From NCBI GenBank assembly GCA_040754625.1, contig JBFMCF010000049.1:1-34927 (forward strand): 34,927 nucleotides of DNA, given 5' to 3'. The notes under the pieces are model-generated. The model saw only the letters and a program-made list of their open reading frames with translations. It was not told where the DNA came from and made no database searches. Position numbers and translations under genes: made by a program. The DNA comes from a bacterium. Its GTDB lineage: Bacteria; JACRDZ01; JAQUKH01. Below, piece by piece: positions 1-9,363 of this stretch; within the stretch, counting starts at the first letter, position 1, and every line of letters starts with the position of its first letter.

Positions 1-42
1 ATTTTAATTATTTTTAATCAAACATGGCACTACACTTTGGCC

Positions 43-81
43 AAAAAAAAGAACCGCCCCTTATTTCTATGCGGTTCTTTT
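43..81. terminator. Rho-independent terminator, probably bidirectional
   Basis: A 10-bp stem, AAAGAACCGC (48-57) with GCGGTTCTTT (71-80), is flanked by an A-tract on the left and T residues on the right. It would therefore terminate minus-strand transcripts leaving the 14-haem gene as well as plus-strand ones. The loop is 13 nt. Confidence 0.75.
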
Positions 82-144
82 CGCTTCTTTTGCGATTTTT
101 TAGGGTTTAACTGTCAAAGTTCTGTAATAGGAACATTAATAATA

Positions 145-175
145 ACAAACAACTTCCAGAAATTCTCTTTCTGGA
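145..175 (-). terminator. Hairpin just downstream of the 14-haem cytochrome gene
   Basis: TCCAGAAA (155-162) and TTTCTGGA (168-175) form a perfect 8-bp stem with a 5-nt loop. On the minus strand it is followed by a T-rich stretch. It lies 63 nt past the cytochrome stop codon, so it may be a first, weaker terminator ahead of the one at 43-81, or an mRNA 3' stabiliser. Confidence 0.45.
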
Positions 176-237
176 TAATAGGCAGGTTTCAATAACCCTG
201 TCCATTCATAAGCCAGTCAAGTTGCGTAGTTACCTCT

Positions 238-3078
238 TTACTCTCCCTGCGGGTGGCACATTTCACATGTAGGCCTGTCATTAACTGTCTTTGTTGTATC
301 ATGTTGTGTATGGTTAGCCACCGGTCTCTTATTGTAGTATCCGGTATCCGCGGACGTCCACGCGCTGCTGTAATTCCCCGTATTTGTGGTATTACCTTCC
401 AATATATACGAACCCCAGCGTGAATTCGCGCTGTGCGCCGAGTGGCACGATTCACAAACCATCCTGCCGTAAGGATAATTCGCGGGTTTATAAACAGCGG
501 CCGATTCACGGACCACCTTCTTTGGTTCCACTGTATCGTATATATTGATTGTGCTGTCTGTTTTTGAAACCCAGTCATGCCTGTTATCAGGATTTTTGGG
601 ATTTCCCGGGGTTTCCTTGTGCCCGGGGTGTGTGGTATCCGGCTCATCCACAGGATGTGTCGCCGCCGGGAAATGGCATGTATAACATATATATGACCCC
701 GTGTTCTTCGCCAGAAGCAATTCGCCGCTCCAGGTGCTGTCTTCTGTGGTATCATCAACAGGGCCGTTGCCTGCGGAACCGCCCGCTGCCGCGCCGTGCG
801 GTGTATGGCATGATAAACAGGTAATTACAGGCATGGTCGTAGTCCCATACAAATAACCCACTATGCTATATTGGTCAACCCCGACCCCGTCTGTCGCGTA
901 GGTCCATTTCCTCCTCCCCGGCCAGCCGCCAAACCATGTAGTGTCCAGCCAGTTGTCAACATCAGTCGTATTTTCTATCTCTCCTCTATGGTCTAATGTA
1001 GTATCACTGCTCCCAAGCCACCCATAAGTGGCATTACTTAAATACGGCCTGTTATTGGAAATAACTCCGATATAATGACTGCCCAGCCTCGAGGTGCCGT
1101 ATAGTTCAGTAGAATCCTTATGTACCCACGCGGGACTTGGGCCCTCTAAATACCAATAACTCGGATTTGCCGATTTTTGTTTCGCCGTTCCAACGCGCAG
1201 GGTATCCAAAAGACCCTTGCTGTAAGTCGTGGAAAGAGGTATTGCTGCAGTATCCCACCATCCGTGGCAGTTAACACAAAGTTCCGCGAAATCAATGTAA
1301 TCGGCAAGCAGGAACCTTCCCATCGCTCCATGGATTACCCCGGTCCCGAATACACCGCCATGGCATGTCCTGCATATAACTTCCGCGTTTGCGCCTGTCC
1401 CTAATAAAGGTAACCTCGCGTAGTTCGGAAGTGTAAACGAAGCACCTGAACCGTCTTCTGTCTCGAGGTTGCAAATAACGCCCGGCTTTAATCCCTTCAC
1501 AGGATGTGAGGCGCCCGCGGGAAGCGGATTTTGATAATGGCAGTCTTCACAAAATTGCGGTGATGACTGGGCCCTTAAAATAGGCGTCCCAACCTCGCCA
1601 AAATGGGCATCATGACAACTCATGCACACTAAATAATAAGTACCTGACACCCTTGTTGTCCCCATTGCATGGACATTCGGGGCACCGCTTTCCTCATAAT
1701 TCACCCATGAGATTGAAGTAGAATCAGCATGGACCGGGTACCTGATCCGCAAACCTATATCCGTGCTTGAATATATCTCATTTGCCAGATTACTTATATA
1801 CGCCCTCGTGGTATTATCGGCCGTGGATGCCGGGTAATTGTTTACAGGGTGGGCGTATTTCCTTTTGACAAAATCCACATCGGCTGTCGCGTAATCCGCC
1901 GTATCTGTTTTTTTAGGGGTGATACCGTGGCACCATTCACAAAGGTTGCTTTCGCCCTCGGCGATAACAAAAGCTGTTTCTATATACCAATGGGAATATG
2001 CATCCTGAAAAACATCCACCGCAGAAGAGGAATAGCCGCTTCCATCATTATCTTTTACTAAAAGAGGTCCTACAACCAGTTCAAACGTATCATTTGCGCT
2101 GGTTACCCCGTCTTGTGAATTAGGAGCGCCGTGAGGCATATGGCAGGACATGCATATAAATTCTCCGGAAGGCCCCAAATGAGCGCCCCTGTCCCCTACC
2201 GCCCTGCCGGCTTTACTGCCTGAAGCACCTGTAGTATCTTTATATTTTTTAAAAAACCTTGTCCCTGTTGAATCAGGATCGCAATTCAGGGTATCAAGCC
2301 ATATCCCTACATAAGCTGAATTCATTGCAAATGAATTCGGGTCTGCCACTATATTGCCGACCGGATGCGATCCTTCGTTGGATGTCCCTCTTCCGCTCTT
2401 GTCGCGGCCCGTATGGCAAAATGAACATATGTTCCTGAAATCAGAGTCATATGTGGTACCGTAATCCGATGCTGAAGAATCAAAGTAAGCCGCACGCAGA
2501 TAGTTTCTGCGGCTGCCCTGGTTCCATTCATGAGCATTATGACAGGTTGTACACTCTATATTTCTTTTACCCTTTAACCAATCTTCATAATAAGGCCACT
2601 TTATTGAAGCCGCCGTTGTCGAGGTGGAATCCGCTATACCAAGGCCGGCTGTATCAGCCAGATAAGCCGAAGTATACAGGGTCGGGTGTGTATCATAAGC
2701 AGTTGTGTCCGCCGCCCTGTCTGGCTTGTATAAGGCCCTGAAAATTATTTCATTTGAAGGATCGAGATGGGCCGCGGTAAAATCAGTATCAATCGATGTA
2801 TGGCACTGCGCGCACAAAAATGCCACAGTCCCTACTTTTTCTTTATTACTTACACCTGTAGTTTCAACTACTTTTGATATTGGAAATAACCTGTCACCTT
2901 TGGCTGAATGCGGAATATGACAAAAAGAACATACCCCGGTGTTGACCCGTGATCCAAGTTGGTTGGTATTGTGCCAAAAAACAACATCGTGCGGGCTCCG
3001 GCTTATGCCGGCAAATGAAATATTATACAAGCAGGCAATCAGAAGAAGCGTCAAAGCCGGCATAAAACTTTTCTTCAT
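238..3078 (-). CDS. Secreted 14-haem c-type cytochrome (paralogue 1)
   Basis: Protein of 946 residues. It has a signal peptide (MKKSF, hydrophobic core, cut near SFA-GIS) and 14 CXXCH motifs spread along the whole chain, many as CXXCH-x-PH or CXXCH-x-AH pairs typical of the doubled-CXXCH family. The last motif is almost at the C-terminus (CEMCHPQGE). Spacers are rich in Thr, Ser, Asp and Gly. Two non-haem cysteines (LNCDPD and VICNLE) are shared only with the paralogue at 12044-14875 and could form a disulfide. No membrane segment other than the signal, so it should act in the periplasm or outside the cell as an electron carrier. The start is fixed by AGGAGGGAAAGT before ATG. It has its own promoter (3133-3161) and terminators. 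Substrate and partners cannot be read from sequence. Confidence 0.93.
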   Translation of the reverse strand: MKKSFMPALTLLLIACLYNISFAGISRSPHDVVFWHNTNQLGSRVNTGVCSFCHIPHSAKGDRLFPISKVVETTGVSNKEKVGTVAFLCAQCHTSIDTDFTAAHLDPSNEIIFRALYKPDRAADTTAYDTHPTLYTSAYLADTAGLGIADSTSTTAASIKWPYYEDWLKGKRNIECTTCHNAHEWNQGSRRNYLRAAYFDSSASDYGTTYDSDFRNICSFCHTGRDKSGRGTSNEGSHPVGNIVADPNSFAMNSAYVGIWLDTLNCDPDSTGTRFFKKYKDTTGASGSKAGRAVGDRGAHLGPSGEFICMSCHMPHGAPNSQDGVTSANDTFELVVGPLLVKDNDGSGYSSSAVDVFQDAYSHWYIETAFVIAEGESNLCEWCHGITPKKTDTADYATADVDFVKRKYAHPVNNYPASTADNTTRAYISNLANEIYSSTDIGLRIRYPVHADSTSISWVNYEESGAPNVHAMGTTRVSGTYYLVCMSCHDAHFGEVGTPILRAQSSPQFCEDCHYQNPLPAGASHPVKGLKPGVICNLETEDGSGASFTLPNYARLPLLGTGANAEVICRTCHGGVFGTGVIHGAMGRFLLADYIDFAELCVNCHGWWDTAAIPLSTTYSKGLLDTLRVGTAKQKSANPSYWYLEGPSPAWVHKDSTELYGTSRLGSHYIGVISNNRPYLSNATYGWLGSSDTTLDHRGEIENTTDVDNWLDTTWFGGWPGRRKWTYATDGVGVDQYSIVGYLYGTTTMPVITCLSCHTPHGAAAGGSAGNGPVDDTTEDSTWSGELLLAKNTGSYICYTCHFPAATHPVDEPDTTHPGHKETPGNPKNPDNRHDWVSKTDSTINIYDTVEPKKVVRESAAVYKPANYPYGRMVCESCHSAHSANSRWGSYILEGNTTNTGNYSSAWTSADTGYYNKRPVANHTQHDTTKTVNDRPTCEMCHPQGE

Positions 3079-3132
3079 ACTTTCCCTCCTAAATCTACCA
3101 ACATTGCTTGTAAAATATATATATTATCAACT

Positions 3133-3161
3133 ATTATACTATAAAACCAAAGAAAAGGCAA
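3133..3161 (-). promoter_or_regulatory. Sigma-70-type promoter for the 14-haem gene
   Basis: On the minus strand TTGCCT (3156-3161) is separated by 17 nt from TATAAT (3133-3138). The region before and over the -10 reads TTTTATAGTATAAT, the same 14 bases as at the 16050 promoter. Transcription would begin near 3126, about 48 nt before the start codon. Confidence 0.7.
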
Positions 3162-3226
3162 GTTCATCCTTAGAGAAACTACGCACCCTTGGTTCTTTAC
3201 TTAATAACCGGTAAGTTCCAATAATC

Positions 3227-3430
3227 CTATCTTTCCATAATATAATAAACCCCGTAAAAAATACCGAAGACAAATCCAAAAGACAGGCTGAACAGGGTAG
3301 AAAAAAACAGGTGGCCGCGGCTAATCCCAATCCAATATCCCAGGCCACCGGAAATTATACCGCTTAAAACACCTATTCCAAATACAATTAAAAACTTATT
3401 TAATTTACTGCGTTCCTTTTTTTCCCCCAT
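3227..3430 (-). CDS. Small two-helix membrane protein, unknown function
   Basis: A 67-residue protein with a charged N-terminus (MGEKKERSKLNK) and two hydrophobic segments (about 13-34 and 41-63) rich in Gly, with GxxxG-like spacing. The layout resembles AtpZ/AtpI-type small proteins, but I see no ATP synthase gene nearby and no diagnostic residue, so I do not assign that name. AGGGA lies 6-7 nt before the ATG. It starts 49 nt after the stop of the 838-residue cytochrome and so is probably the last gene of that block. The 148 bases between its stop and the next start codon hold the promoter at 3133-3161. Confidence 0.6.
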   Translation of the reverse strand: MGEKKERSKLNKFLIVFGIGVLSGIISGGLGYWIGISRGHLFFSTLFSLSFGFVFGIFYGVYYIMER

Positions 3431-3479
3431 ATATTTCCCTTATTAAAATAACTCTTATATGCCTGATATCTTCTGTCTT

Positions 3480-5996
3480 CTAGTATTGCCCCTGCAAATG
3501 GCATTTTTTACATAACGGATAAAAATCAAGTTTAGTTGGTTTATAAATATAGCCGCCTTCCCTGTTAATATTTCCCTCGCCCTCTTCCAATACATACGCC
3601 CCGGGTGAATTCGCGGCTGAATGCAAACTATGGCAGCTTTCACAAACTAAATGCCTGGGAGCACCCGGTGTCTGATTCCACCTGACTACCTGCCCCTTAT
3701 TATTAGTATACTCCCCATCCTGCCAGCCCACGGGATAATCACAAGGAAGCATAGACACCTCATCCTGGACTATCATTGAATCTAAAATACTTAATTGCTT
3801 ATTTTTTCCGCCCAGGATATCGCCCATTACAGGGTGGGAACCCGGGGGAGTATGACAATCATTGCACATTTGCGAATAATTATTTATATCAAGAAGCAGC
3901 CTGTCTTCGCCGGGGGAATCGGAAAGTCCGGTCGCGGCCCCATGCGGCGTATGACAGCTCTGGCATATAACATGGGGGTATTTTTTTATCTCATCATAAC
4001 CGTCTCTTTTACGGTCGCCCCCGGGCCCGCCAATATGAGTATATTGTTTAGAAAATGCCCATGGCCTGTTTTTTTCACGATAATCATTAACATGTGCCGT
4101 GCCAAGCCAGTCAGAATGATCTTCCTGTTTAATAATTATGCCTTCACGCGTGAATTCATTTCTATTTGTGGTCACATCGCCTATATAATGGGAACCTAAT
4201 CTAAGTGTATCAAAATCCTCTGTGGGATCTTTACTTTGAAGCGAATCTAAACCTTCAAAATAATACACACTGGGATTATGAGGATTCTTTTCATTTGTAT
4301 GGCAGGCTTCACAAATCTCAGAATTATCATCTGTAACTGCCAAAAGATAATTATCCTCGCCCGTGTGTGCCAGATGGCATGTGCGGCAGACCACTTTATT
4401 ATCCACCAAATTTATTTTTGAACGGATATTTTGCAGTAATATTCCTTCTGAATTTATTAAAGAATCCCTTATTGCCATTCTTAACCGGTCCCTGCTCATC
4501 ATCGGCACATTTACCGGATGGCTGACTCCCCAAACTTCTTTCGTACCTTTTATTTGTGTCCCCATTTCTTCACTAATCGGATTTAAAAAATTATTGTAAT
4601 CATTATACCTGGGTTTACGTCCATGACAGTCTTCGCAAAAAATATCTGAAGAATTTGCCCGCAATATCGGCGAACCTGCCTTTGCCCCATGAGGATCATG
4701 GCAGCTCATACAAATTAAATATTCACCCATTGTCCTCTCAAAGTTTGCGGGCAGGGTATTCGGCTCCCCTGATTCTTCATAATCAATCCATTGACTATTA
4801 TCGGCTTCATTAAAAGGATAATGAATAGATAACGGCGTCCCTTTTTCGTTTCCAAATTCACGTTCGGTATAGGGTGTTACATTTGAAGAAAAATTATCAT
4901 CGGTCGGTGTGGGGAATTTATTTACCGGGTGTGTATGTTTATTCCCGGCAGTATCAACCGCCGGCATTTCCGTATGACATTTTTCACACAGAAGGCTCTC
5001 CCCGGGAACACTTCCCACCGTATCATTATTTACTACCAATAGAGGCCCTACTCTTAAAGGGGTATTATCCATATACAAACCATCCTGGACAGGTTCTGCT
5101 CCATGGACCTGGTGACAGGTCATACATATTATCCCGCCCTGTGTAAAATAAGAAAGATGCCCCCCAAGCACGCCCTTTGGCTGGGTAAAAATACTATCTA
5201 AAATTATCCCGGCCCCGCCGTTCCTGGCGTTTTCCCTTGAAACAGAATGCCCGGCCGGGTGGGTCCCTGAATCCGGGATTTCTCTTACGCCGTTATCACT
5301 CTTTTTCCCCGAATCCTCTCTTTGCTGATGGCAGTAGGAACAAAAATTCTGGACCGGGCCTTTATAATTTGAAAAATTTCCTTCTTCCTGCACTGAATCA
5401 TACATCATTGCTCTCATAAAATTCCCGTTAATATTATCATGGGGATTATGACAGGTAGTACATTGAATGCTTTTCTCTTTTTCAGTCTCCGGCCATTCCT
5501 GGGCGGGGGTATCAACTACTTCACCAAGCCAATCAGTATTTTCGACATTCGGCGTTTCATAACTTGCGAACCCAACGGGGTGGTTTGCCCGTTTAACATT
5601 AAACACTGTAAATATTTTTTTCGCTTTTGTCCCTGCCAGGCTCGTTCCATGGCATATATAACAAACACGTGAAACGCTGCCAAAATCACCGTAATCTTTT
5701 TCCCTTGGTTTATACGGCCAGATCTGGGAACCAACTGCGCTGTGCGGTATATGACAATAAGCGCAAACACCTTCTAATTCAACGCCTCCCGCCCATTCAG
5801 TATTGACTTCAAGATTATGCACTGTCTCTACTATACCGCTCGCATAAATCAGAGACGAAGCCGGAAAAATAAAATAAAAAATGCAAAATGCAAAATGCAA
5901 AATATGGTGTTTTTCGGGCTTAAAATTCCGCCGCGAGGCGGTTCGACAATTTTTCATTTTAAATTTTAACTTTTGAATTGTATTTCTACTTCCCAT
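3480..5996 (-). CDS. Secreted 14-haem c-type cytochrome (paralogue 3)
   Basis: Protein of 838 residues with 14 CXXCH motifs in the same order and context as its upstream neighbour: CAYCHIPHSA near the start, CESCHSLHSA and CKKCHLQGQY at the end. The mature part begins near SGIVETVHN, matching SIIETVHN in the neighbour. The N-terminus is odd. The only possible signal peptide lies behind about 35 residues encoded by a palindrome and a triplicated 7-mer (see the repeats at 5881-5901 and 5928-5941). The ATG at 5996 overlaps the preceding stop codon and has AGGGGA about 7 nt upstream; an internal ATG at residue 14 lacks a ribosome site. Periplasmic or extracellular electron carrier by family. It is followed by the small membrane protein gene. 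Confidence 0.9.
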   Translation of the reverse strand: MGSRNTIQKLKFKMKNCRTASRRNFKPEKHHILHFAFCIFYFIFPASSLIYASGIVETVHNLEVNTEWAGGVELEGVCAYCHIPHSAVGSQIWPYKPREKDYGDFGSVSRVCYICHGTSLAGTKAKKIFTVFNVKRANHPVGFASYETPNVENTDWLGEVVDTPAQEWPETEKEKSIQCTTCHNPHDNINGNFMRAMMYDSVQEEGNFSNYKGPVQNFCSYCHQQREDSGKKSDNGVREIPDSGTHPAGHSVSRENARNGGAGIILDSIFTQPKGVLGGHLSYFTQGGIICMTCHQVHGAEPVQDGLYMDNTPLRVGPLLVVNNDTVGSVPGESLLCEKCHTEMPAVDTAGNKHTHPVNKFPTPTDDNFSSNVTPYTEREFGNEKGTPLSIHYPFNEADNSQWIDYEESGEPNTLPANFERTMGEYLICMSCHDPHGAKAGSPILRANSSDIFCEDCHGRKPRYNDYNNFLNPISEEMGTQIKGTKEVWGVSHPVNVPMMSRDRLRMAIRDSLINSEGILLQNIRSKINLVDNKVVCRTCHLAHTGEDNYLLAVTDDNSEICEACHTNEKNPHNPSVYYFEGLDSLQSKDPTEDFDTLRLGSHYIGDVTTNRNEFTREGIIIKQEDHSDWLGTAHVNDYREKNRPWAFSKQYTHIGGPGGDRKRDGYDEIKKYPHVICQSCHTPHGAATGLSDSPGEDRLLLDINNYSQMCNDCHTPPGSHPVMGDILGGKNKQLSILDSMIVQDEVSMLPCDYPVGWQDGEYTNNKGQVVRWNQTPGAPRHLVCESCHSLHSAANSPGAYVLEEGEGNINREGGYIYKPTKLDFYPLCKKCHLQGQY
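5881..5901. repeat. Triplicated 7-mer inside a signal-peptide coding region
   Basis: ATGCAAA occurs three times in tandem and is followed by ATATGG. On the coding (minus) strand it supplies the hydrophobic run HILHFAFCIFYF of the 838-residue cytochrome. Repeats of this kind are usually intergenic, so coding use is notable. Confidence 0.75.
5928..5941. repeat. GC-rich REP-like palindrome
   Basis: CCGCC (5928-5932), loop GCGA, GGCGG (5937-5941). It sits beside the 7-mer array within the first 25 codons of the 838-residue cytochrome and is much more GC-rich than its surroundings. It may be part of a dispersed repeat; only one copy is visible in this window. Confidence 0.5.
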
Positions 5997-8340
5997 CCAC
6001 TATCCCCTGTAAATGGCACCGGTTGCATAACGGCTGGTGATCACGTTCACGCGGCCTTTTATTAAACCATCCCTTATCTTCAGGAACAGAGGGAAGTGCG
6101 ACGGAAAGTTTTCCCGCCTCTGTAATAAATGCCCCGCTTAATGAATACGCGTTATGAGCGGTATGGCAGCTTTCACAAACCATTTGAGGATTGTTATCAC
6201 CGGAAGTATCGGGGTAATCTGCCGGCATGGTAAAATTATCAATATACAGCTCATTATCATATCCTATTGCAAACTGTGAATTCCTGGGATTCAAAGGCTG
6301 TTCTGTCCGTGTAACAGTTTCTGATAATACAGGATGGCTTCCCGGCGGATAATGGCACCCTGAACAAAGCTTTGAGCTTGTATTGGAAGTCAAAAGCAGA
6401 CGGCTCAAATTTGCCCCGTCATCACTGGCAAGGCCCCTAGCCGCACCATGAGGAGTATGGCAGGACTGGCATATTATCATTGTCCCGCCGTAACCCGAGT
6501 GTTCCGGGTCCGCGCCCGGGCCGCCAGCATGTGAAAACTGGTTGGAATCAGGCCATGGGGTGTTATAACCATTATCTACATAAGCAGTCGCCAGCCAGTC
6601 TTGTCTTTCACCTGTATCATAAGCGGAATAAGTATCATATTTATATCTATTTTTGTATGTAACATCCCCGATATAGTGGCTCCCCAGCCTCGGCAAATCA
6701 TGGGTTTCAGCTTTAGGTTCGTTTTCTTTCTTAATTTCTATCCATTCATTTGCCTTCCCGTTTGGATAAATCTCGGCAGGCCCTTCCAGGTAATATACAC
6801 TTGGGTTATGCGGCTCTTCAGGATGTGTATGACAACATTCGCATATTTCAGAATTTCTGTCGGTAATTGTCAATAATCTTGTATTTACAGCCGAATGCGG
6901 GGAATGGCATGTCCTGCAGGTAATATATCCGTTTTTCAATTCAAGCGCGGCCTGGATTCCGGTAAGAAATATTCCCGGGGAATCGTAAATTTCCAGAGAC
7001 TCTCTTATCGCCATCTCAAAACCATCTTTATTTTTAAACCTGAACGGGCCGCTCAATTCTATTGCCCCGGCCCGCCAGATATTTATGCCGACTGTATCCA
7101 CAGGATGGTTCTCTCCCGCGACAGGTTTATCTGTATGGCAATCTTCACATAAATTTTCCGAGGAACCGCTGCGCAAAAGAGGCGTCCCGGGTTTAGCACC
7201 ATGCGGATCATGGCAGCTTATGCAGACAAGATACTCTCCCGGGACCCTTCTGCCTTTACCCTGGTGTTCATTGGGTTCTCCTGATTCTTCATAATTTACC
7301 CAGAAGGCCGGCGGATAATAAACCTCTAACGTATCACCCGAAGAAGATATATTATCGTTACTGCTTGTTCCAAGCGGGTACCTGTCAACAGGGTGCGAAA
7401 AACGGGTGGTATCTTTCATATACGGGGTCTTCCCATGACAGGATTCACAAAGAAGACTTTGGCCTCCTGAGGCGTACGGAATATCAGTGGAATCCGGCTG
7501 TGGTTTCGTTGTATCATTATTAATAATTAAAAGCGGGCCTGTATGTAAAGACATCCCGTTGGAATACAAACCATCTTTGCCTCCCGGCACACCATGAGGG
7601 CTGTGACATGTTGCACAAATTATGCCGCCGGTTGTTCCATATGCTAAATGCCCGCCTAAAACACCAAACGGATTCGCAAAAATAGCGCTGTCAATAACAA
7701 TACCCGGCAGGCCGTCACCGGTTATATTCATACCAACCGGATGCGTTCCTTTATTATTTATTCCTTTTGAGCTCGTTTCTCTTTTTTGGTGGCAGTAAGA
7801 ACATAAATTCTGGAGTTCTTTTTCATAAGAAGAACCGCCTTCATCGGCAGTAGTATCAAATATTAACGTATTTAAAAAACGGCCGTTTCTGTTATCATGG
7901 GGATTATGGCAGGTAGAACACTCTATATCAGTCGTGTCTTCAGTATGAGGCCAGCTGCTCGCGATAAATCTTTCATTCAGCCAGTCTGTTTCTTCAACAT
8001 TAGGTTCAATATTACTCGCGTGGACAACAGGATGGTTATCTTTTTTCAAATCAAAAACAGTAAAAGATTTATTTGCGCGGGTCCCCGCGCGGTTCGTCCC
8101 GTGGCAGGAATAACACAAATTACCGATCTTCCCAAATTCCCTCGCTTCTAATTCATAACGCCATAATACAGGCCCTTTAGCGCTGTGCGGCACATGACAA
8201 TAAGCACAAACACCTTCAAACTCGCCGCCTCCGGCAAATTGGGCGTTGAGTTCCTGGTTATGAACAGTTTCAATGATACTTGCTTTAACAACCAAAGTTA
8301 ATAAAATAATAAGTAGAAAAGCAAGTAACCATCTTTTCAT
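5986..8340 (-). CDS. Secreted 14-haem c-type cytochrome (paralogue 4)
   Basis: Protein of 784 residues with a clean signal peptide (MKRWLLAFLLIILLTLVVKA-SII) and 14 CXXCH motifs. The tenth is CECCH, with an extra cysteine inside the haem motif. The order CAYCHVPHS, CSTCHNPHDN, CISCHDPHGAKPG, CRTCHSPHSA, CQSCHTPHGAA and CESCHTAHN repeats that of the downstream 838-residue protein, so the two are a tandem duplication that has diverged. Predicted periplasmic or extracellular electron carrier. It starts 31 nt after the NHL gene ends; its stop overlaps the next start codon, which implies translational coupling. The ribosome site is weak (AAGGAAT, long spacing). Confidence 0.93.
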   Translation of the reverse strand: MKRWLLAFLLIILLTLVVKASIIETVHNQELNAQFAGGGEFEGVCAYCHVPHSAKGPVLWRYELEAREFGKIGNLCYSCHGTNRAGTRANKSFTVFDLKKDNHPVVHASNIEPNVEETDWLNERFIASSWPHTEDTTDIECSTCHNPHDNRNGRFLNTLIFDTTADEGGSSYEKELQNLCSYCHQKRETSSKGINNKGTHPVGMNITGDGLPGIVIDSAIFANPFGVLGGHLAYGTTGGIICATCHSPHGVPGGKDGLYSNGMSLHTGPLLIINNDTTKPQPDSTDIPYASGGQSLLCESCHGKTPYMKDTTRFSHPVDRYPLGTSSNDNISSSGDTLEVYYPPAFWVNYEESGEPNEHQGKGRRVPGEYLVCISCHDPHGAKPGTPLLRSGSSENLCEDCHTDKPVAGENHPVDTVGINIWRAGAIELSGPFRFKNKDGFEMAIRESLEIYDSPGIFLTGIQAALELKNGYITCRTCHSPHSAVNTRLLTITDRNSEICECCHTHPEEPHNPSVYYLEGPAEIYPNGKANEWIEIKKENEPKAETHDLPRLGSHYIGDVTYKNRYKYDTYSAYDTGERQDWLATAYVDNGYNTPWPDSNQFSHAGGPGADPEHSGYGGTMIICQSCHTPHGAARGLASDDGANLSRLLLTSNTSSKLCSGCHYPPGSHPVLSETVTRTEQPLNPRNSQFAIGYDNELYIDNFTMPADYPDTSGDNNPQMVCESCHTAHNAYSLSGAFITEAGKLSVALPSVPEDKGWFNKRPRERDHQPLCNRCHLQGIVDGK

Positions 8341-8371
8341 TGAAAAATTAATTCCTTATCAAATAAATATT

Positions 8372-9328
8372 TTATTTTTTGAATTTCCAGACAGATATCC
8401 GGTGCCTTAAAAGTTCTGAAATGTAGATGCGGTCTTTCCTGGCTGCAATTCCTCCTATAGTAGTCAAATCCATGCGCCCACCCTTTTCATCTGAAAGAGC
8501 AAAAAGAAATTTTCCTTCGCGGTCAAAAACCTGGACATTTCCCTTAGCGATATCCGCTACATAAACCCTGTCCATTTCATCTATAGCTATGCCAGATGTT
8601 TGCCCAAAAAGGCCCGCTACATCTCCCTGTCCTCCAAATTCAGTCAAAAAATTCCCGGTATTATCGAATCTATAAATGCGGCTTATAATCCCGCATGATA
8701 CATAAACCTCATCATGGCTGTTAATCGCTATATAGGCAGGCCTGACTAAACCTCTTGGTTTGCCGTTTATTTCAAAGACATTGACAATAAACTTATAATT
8801 GCCGTTTTTATCATGAACTTCAAGCAATTGGTCATCCACGTCCGCCACCCAGATATTCCCCTGGCTGTCTACACAAACATCATTCGCGCCGGTCTGGCTG
8901 TCTTCTTTTATTCCCTGGGGCCCCCGGTGCCTGCCTGCCTTAAGTTCAAATTTACTTACGAATTCACCCTCTGGTGTAAAAATCTTCACCTGGTTTAACA
9001 CTGGATCGGCCACGTAGATCCGTCCCTCGGAATCAGCTCCCACTCCGTTGGGGTCAAGAAATTCCTCATCTTCACGGCCTTCCTTCCCAAATGCGGAAAC
9101 AAATTCACCCTTATCATTAAAAACCTGGATACGGCGGTTAACAGTATCTGCTATATACACGTTTCCATTCGCGGCAACCGCGACATCCTGGGGCTGGTTA
9201 AACTGAAATTCCTCTTCTCCTTCTATTATATAAAGAAACAATGTAGGTGTAGTAAGAAACTTTACCTGTGCCGAAACAGAAATACTTAAACCGCAAATAA
9301 AAATTAAAATAAGACGTATATTTTTCAT
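8372..9328 (-). CDS. Secreted NHL-repeat beta-propeller protein
   Basis: Protein of 318 residues. After a signal peptide (MKNIRLILIFICGLSISVSA-Q) come about six NHL blades with the usual pattern of a hydrophobic strand, an ADxxN/R turn and an (I/V)xVF strand, for example NVYIADTVNRRIQVF, RIYVADPVLNQVKIF and RVYVADIAKGNVQVF. NHL propellers are protein- or ligand-binding scaffolds, and no catalytic residue is evident. It contains no CXXCH. It lies between a TPR lipoprotein and two 14-haem cytochromes and resembles the NHL protein at 14950-16014, so a structural or docking role for the cytochromes is the likely inference. No good Shine-Dalgarno sequence precedes the ATG. Confidence 0.88.
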   Translation of the reverse strand: MKNIRLILIFICGLSISVSAQVKFLTTPTLFLYIIEGEEEFQFNQPQDVAVAANGNVYIADTVNRRIQVFNDKGEFVSAFGKEGREDEEFLDPNGVGADSEGRIYVADPVLNQVKIFTPEGEFVSKFELKAGRHRGPQGIKEDSQTGANDVCVDSQGNIWVADVDDQLLEVHDKNGNYKFIVNVFEINGKPRGLVRPAYIAINSHDEVYVSCGIISRIYRFDNTGNFLTEFGGQGDVAGLFGQTSGIAIDEMDRVYVADIAKGNVQVFDREGKFLFALSDEKGGRMDLTTIGGIAARKDRIYISELLRHRISVWKFKK

Positions 9329-9363
9329 TAAGGCCGCTTTTTAGCTAAAATTGCCGATAGAAA

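Noticed and set aside
3139-3348. Minus-strand 69-codon frame overlapping the small membrane protein
   Set aside because: It overlaps the better-supported 67-residue frame in another phase and runs into the promoter at 3133-3161.
3227-3430. Naming the 67-residue membrane protein atpZ/atpI
   Set aside because: Only size and two Gly-rich helices fit; there is no ATP synthase gene nearby and no diagnostic motif.
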